Positions 7,386-10,000 of a DNA stretch of 10,000 bases are shown here, one piece after another; positions within the stretch are counted from its first letter, which is position 1; every line of letters begins with the position of its first letter. The stretch covers positions 3,647,399 through 3,657,398 of the forward strand of contig BLFN01000956.1 in NCBI GenBank assembly GCA_014634225.1. The letters run 5' to 3'. This DNA is from Acropora yongei. Lineage: Eukaryota > Cnidaria > Anthozoa > Scleractinia > Acroporidae. A program made the translations under genes and the position numbers. Below the pieces are notes generated by a model, which did not search any database, was not told where the DNA came from, and saw only the letters and a list, made by a program, of their open reading frames with translations.

Positions 7386-8141
7386 GCAACAATTGTCACA
7401 CCTGATTAATCGTGATTCTAAACATTTTGACAAAGGTTCCTTTGGAAGCATCCAGTATTCGTCTGAACCTAGCCTTAGAGCCGCACAAAAGAAATTGTCC
7501 TGTTATCTTGCCCTTGTTACCACGCCTCTTGTTGCAAACAAACCACCTCAGTGCCACATAAGTACATGCATCGGTGTATAGTTTTTCTGACCTTTCTAAT
7601 TTCAGCTCTTTCAAACAACTTGGAAACAGAAATATGTTCACGAAGCCCCTCGTAACCCTTTACTAAGTTAACAGATTAGTTTACACTGAACTCTTAGTTG
7701 CTTTCAAATTCACAATCATGTGACAGAAGAACATGGCTAGGAGAGACCGAGCAGCGTGGTAAGCCCTTATTATCCAAAACCATGCCATACGGACGAAATA
7801 TTTTAATGTTGTTCACTTTAACTTTGGTGAGCAAAATCAAGCAAGTAAAATGCATCAAGAGTTTTTAATATTAGGGAGGTTAAACATCATTTTTCACACC
7901 CAAAGCTGACCGCCATAAAATTCTCTTCAACTTGATACATGTCTTGACTGAAATAAAAGTTTTGTTTGTAATACGTACCTTAAGGCGAACTAAAATGATT
8001 AATTAGATGAAACCGGTGTTCAGTCTTGTTGTTCTTTGAAAATGCTTATTGCAACTAGATTGCTTCAATAAATAAAAACTTGAGCTGACTTTGATTTCGA
8101 TATTTTTGAAATTTTTTATTTCGGTATTTAATTGTAAACAG
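7386..8141. other. Unassigned stretch upstream of the coding relic
   Basis: Overlapping frames on both strands at 7393-7641 encode nothing recognisable and shadow each other. No repeat boundary is visible. Immediately before 8142 a T-rich stretch ends in TTGTAAACAG, which looks like a splice acceptor, so the relic that follows may be a downstream exon with its intron lying here. No promoter can be identified with confidence. Confidence 0.45.
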
Positions 8142-8627
8142 ATGGTGCTCACACCACAAGTTGTGGAGGTCTGGATTAAGGAAAATGTTTGTGCTGATAA
8201 GGACAAGTCTACCTCAAAGAGGGACATTTGTTCATTGTTTCATGCAGGATTGCCATTCATTTCTGTCCAAGAGCAAGCTAATTTCTTTTCCTTTTTTGGA
8301 TTTGCCATGAAAAAATTTGCCAATGTTTCTGTAATCAAACAGAATTCCAGAAAAGTTGGGTACCAGGGTATTTTCCTGAAAAGTGGGACAGCCTTAAATA
8401 AACACGATGTTATGGAATGGGCAACTACCAAACTAGCACCTGGCACTCGAGACGACATACTTACCAAGGACGAGGTATGGTATTGTTGTAAGATTCATCA
8501 TGGAATCTCAGATGAACGGCATCATGAACAATTTCTTGGACTGTTTGGAATAGCTGTTGTTGGCCACAGTCTGTTTTCGTCCGTGCCGATAAAGGAGAAG
8601 AAGACTTTTGTTGGCCTAAAAGTTTAA
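8142..8627 (+). pseudogene. N-terminal piece: tandem pair of RFX-like winged-helix domains
   Basis: From ATG 8142 the frame is 161 codons. The first half begins VVEVWIKENV and ends SRKVGYQGIFLKS. The second half begins DVMEWATTKLAP and ends KEKKTFVGLKV. Both have a V-x(2)-W start, an (R/K)D(I/E)-type helix, a (F/L)FG segment (FFSFFGFAMKKF and FLGLFGIAVVG) and a final Y/F-x-G-(I/L) strand, so they are an internal duplication. The pattern of an FG helix followed by a strand ending in GI-x-LK resembles the RFX DNA-binding domain, where the end is SKYHYYGI-x-L. This is similarity by eye; a viral-primase-type winged helix ends in a similar way. The real start could be upstream if the AAACAG before the ATG is a splice acceptor. 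Confidence 0.5.
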
Positions 8628-8628
8628 C

Positions 8629-9035
8629 GAACCCAGCAAAGACAAATGTCCAGCACAAGTTCAACGAGCTAAAAATGTTGATTGCATGTCTGGTGAAAGC
8701 AAAACTCACAGCGAGGACAAAAATGGGGATTCAAAGAGCCCAGAGGAAGAAGTAGATGCCAACGTCAGTGATGGCGATATTAATATCGATGTGTTGATGG
8801 CAAAGAAAACATCTTAGAAAATGTGGAAAGAAATGACTGAATGTCTGATCATGAAAATGAATCAAGCTGTAGCCAAGAGGATCTGTCTACGGAAAATATG
8901 TCAAGCATCAGAGAAAGTGAAGGGGAAAATGACACTTCCACTGTCATTATAGGTGAGGAAAGTGATCAACTCGAGCTCCAACATTCTTCAGAAAGACAGG
9001 CACCGGATGAGTGCGTTAGCGACGTTCAAACATAA
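8629..9035 (+). pseudogene. Acidic linker segment of the coding relic
   Basis: After the first frameshift the frame reads EPSKDKCPAQVQRAKNVDC, then an acid-rich SPEEEVDANVSDGDINID. It changes frame near 8790 and gives GKENILENVERND, a TGA where CGA (Arg) is likely, and MSDHENESSCSQEDLSTENM. The composition is strongly biased to Glu, Asp, Ser and Asn, typical of a disordered linker. An independent start at ATG 8841 is possible on paper, but the matching composition on both sides of the TGA favours one broken protein. Confidence 0.55.
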
Positions 9036-10000
9036 GATTCGCTTTTTCGTCGCTTTCATTGGAAATTAAACAGATTAATGCCCTTCCACTTTCCTGGAAA
9101 GCCGAAACGTTTTCAAGAATATCTGAATGGAATATTTGAAAGGAAGGACTGTATTGAGGTAGAAAGGCTGGATATCCTCAGATGCTGCAGTAGCACCACC
9201 ATTTTCCAAAACAACAAACTAAGAGCATTACTGGCTGTGATGTTTCCTCCAGTCACTGTTGGTCCACTAGCAGGTAGAAGCGTTCCTGTCACCTGTGAGG
9301 GAGACACTTTTCCCCAGTTCAGCCAAAATGAAAAGGTTTCATTGCGAGATGTGCATACCATTTCAGAAGTGGGCCATGGAAAATGGGAAACTGCAAGCAC
9401 GTTTAAGATGTCCACAATATTCTTGCAGGTACAGCGTCCATTCAGTTTTCTGGGTTCGTTCAAGTTGAAGAAGGCGCTGTTTCTGAGTGTCATAAACAGG
9501 CGGTTTCTTTTTTCCAGACACAAGGCACTATAACCTCGAAGCAATCTACTGAGAAAAGAAAGTCAACTAGCCAGCAGTACATAAGTAAATTTTTCTGCTC
9601 TTTAAATGAAAAGAGACCTCTGAATAATTTCCAGCAGCCTAAACTAGAAAAAGTCAAGTGTCATTATCTTTGGCATCCAGAGGTTGTTAAACACTTCAAA
9701 CATGACCGCCAAATTAGAAGCTGTACAGCGAAAGGTTTATTTCTTAAGCAGATTAATTCTGGAGCACTAGATTGTTTCAAAACAGTGAAAGGACATGAAA
9801 GCTGCCGGGATTATATAGGTTGGTGTGCAAGGCATCCTATCAACGCAAAGAACTAATTTCAAAGGCAAACAAAAGTTGTTAATCAGTTTACATCCCAATG
9901 AACTGCACCATATTTAGATCTGCAAAACCTGTGCAGATCGATTGGGGTATAAAAAATGTCGATCCTCCTTGTACTGGTCTGGCAGTGTCCTATGGGGAAC
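9036..10000 (+). pseudogene. C-terminal portion of the coding relic, unidentified, runs off the window
   Basis: The same frame as the linker continues past the TAA at 9033 with SLFRRFHWKLNRLMPFHFPG and FPPVTVGPLAGRSVPVTCEG to about 9404. There GKWETASTF joins DVHNILAGTASIQFSGF in another frame, which stays open for about 138 codons to about 9820 and includes KCHYLWHPEVVKHFKHDRQI. A last frame change gives CKASYQRKELISKANK, a TAA at 9880-9882 and NCTIFRSAKPVQIDWGIKNV to the edge. Cys and His residues are frequent, but no clear zinc-binding spacing is seen. I cannot name a family. Confidence 0.5.

Larger units (their letters stand above)
8142..10000 (+). pseudogene. Long degenerate coding region starting with two RFX-like domains; family not identified
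   Basis: A coding path can be followed from ATG 8142 to the window edge across frame changes. It runs in the first frame to a TAA at 8625-8627. From 8629 it is in a second frame, with the shift explained by one extra T in GTTTAAC. Near 8787-8795 it returns to the first frame and passes a TGA (8838-8840) and a TAA (9033-9035). At about 9404-9407 an apparent one-base loss moves it to a third frame, open to about 9820, and it then continues in the second frame past a TAA (9880-9882). The pieces join into sensible protein-like sequence at each break. No intron is needed. The order is: tandem domain (about 150 residues), acidic Ser/Glu/Asp linker (about 8629-9030), and a mixed region with FPPVTVGPLAGRSVPVTCEG and later CTIFRSAKPVQIDWGIKNVD. 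I do not recognise the last part. It may be a dead host gene, a retrocopy, or an unclassified transposon gene. Confidence 0.6.

Noticed and set aside
7393..7641. Overlapping frames on both strands
   Set aside because: Neither encodes anything recognisable, and they shadow each other; no splice or promoter signal stands out.
9427..9520. Apparent intron from CAG/GTACAG to TTTCTTTTTTCCAG
   Set aside because: A third frame stays open through the whole supposed intron and for about 100 codons after it, joining upstream sequence by a single-base change near 9405. A frameshift explains the data better than splicing.
9113..9544. 143-codon minus-strand frame
   Set aside because: It is the antisense shadow of the plus-strand coding relic, which gives more protein-like sequence and continues beyond both ends.

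Overview
This is an AT-rich animal genomic window, most likely from a marine invertebrate and plausibly an anthozoan cnidarian. The basis is the type of repeats present: two non-LTR (LINE) reverse-transcriptase remnants of the CR1/Jockey kind, and a pogo-like DNA transposon whose ends carry a GTGCGCCTTATAACCGAG-type motif. Splice-like signals, A-rich and (AAAT)n tails and the absence of dense bacterial-style ORFs agree. The organism call is inference. I see no intact protein-coding gene, rRNA, tRNA or CRISPR array.

Layout. 1-1100 has no recognisable gene. Around 1000-1480 there are splice-like signals that could bracket one small exon (about 1136-1234). 1605-2681 holds a plus-strand LINE fragment with the GVPQGS and FADD reverse-transcriptase motifs, an internal deletion, frameshifts and an A-rich tail. 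2682-2984 is unassigned. 2985-4710 holds a second LINE of a different lineage on the minus strand. It is 5'-truncated, broken by three frameshifts and several stops, and ends in an (AAAT)n tail. The two LINEs are convergent, tail to tail. A 55-bp imperfect hairpin lies at 4729-4783. 4848-5720 is a short DNA transposon flanked by TA on both sides, with matching terminal inverted repeats and a minus-strand piece that resembles the C-terminus of a pogo-like transposase.

5723-6802 is mostly featureless. 6803-7385 is a tandem repeat of about 220-228 bp in two full copies and one degraded copy. A 48-bp core with a GCTCATGTGAGC palindrome is almost identical between the two full copies, while the flanks have diverged.

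From 8142 to the right edge a long, apparently intronless plus-strand coding relic can be followed through all three frames. It starts with two tandem copies of a domain that resembles the RFX-type winged helix. An acidic linker follows, then a long region I cannot assign. At least four frameshifts and three in-frame stops make it a pseudogene, an old transposon-borne gene, or a gene damaged by assembly errors. It is the least explained and most interesting part of the window.

No set of genes here works as a pathway. The window is a repeat-rich intergenic region with nested or adjacent dead elements and one unusual degenerate coding region.
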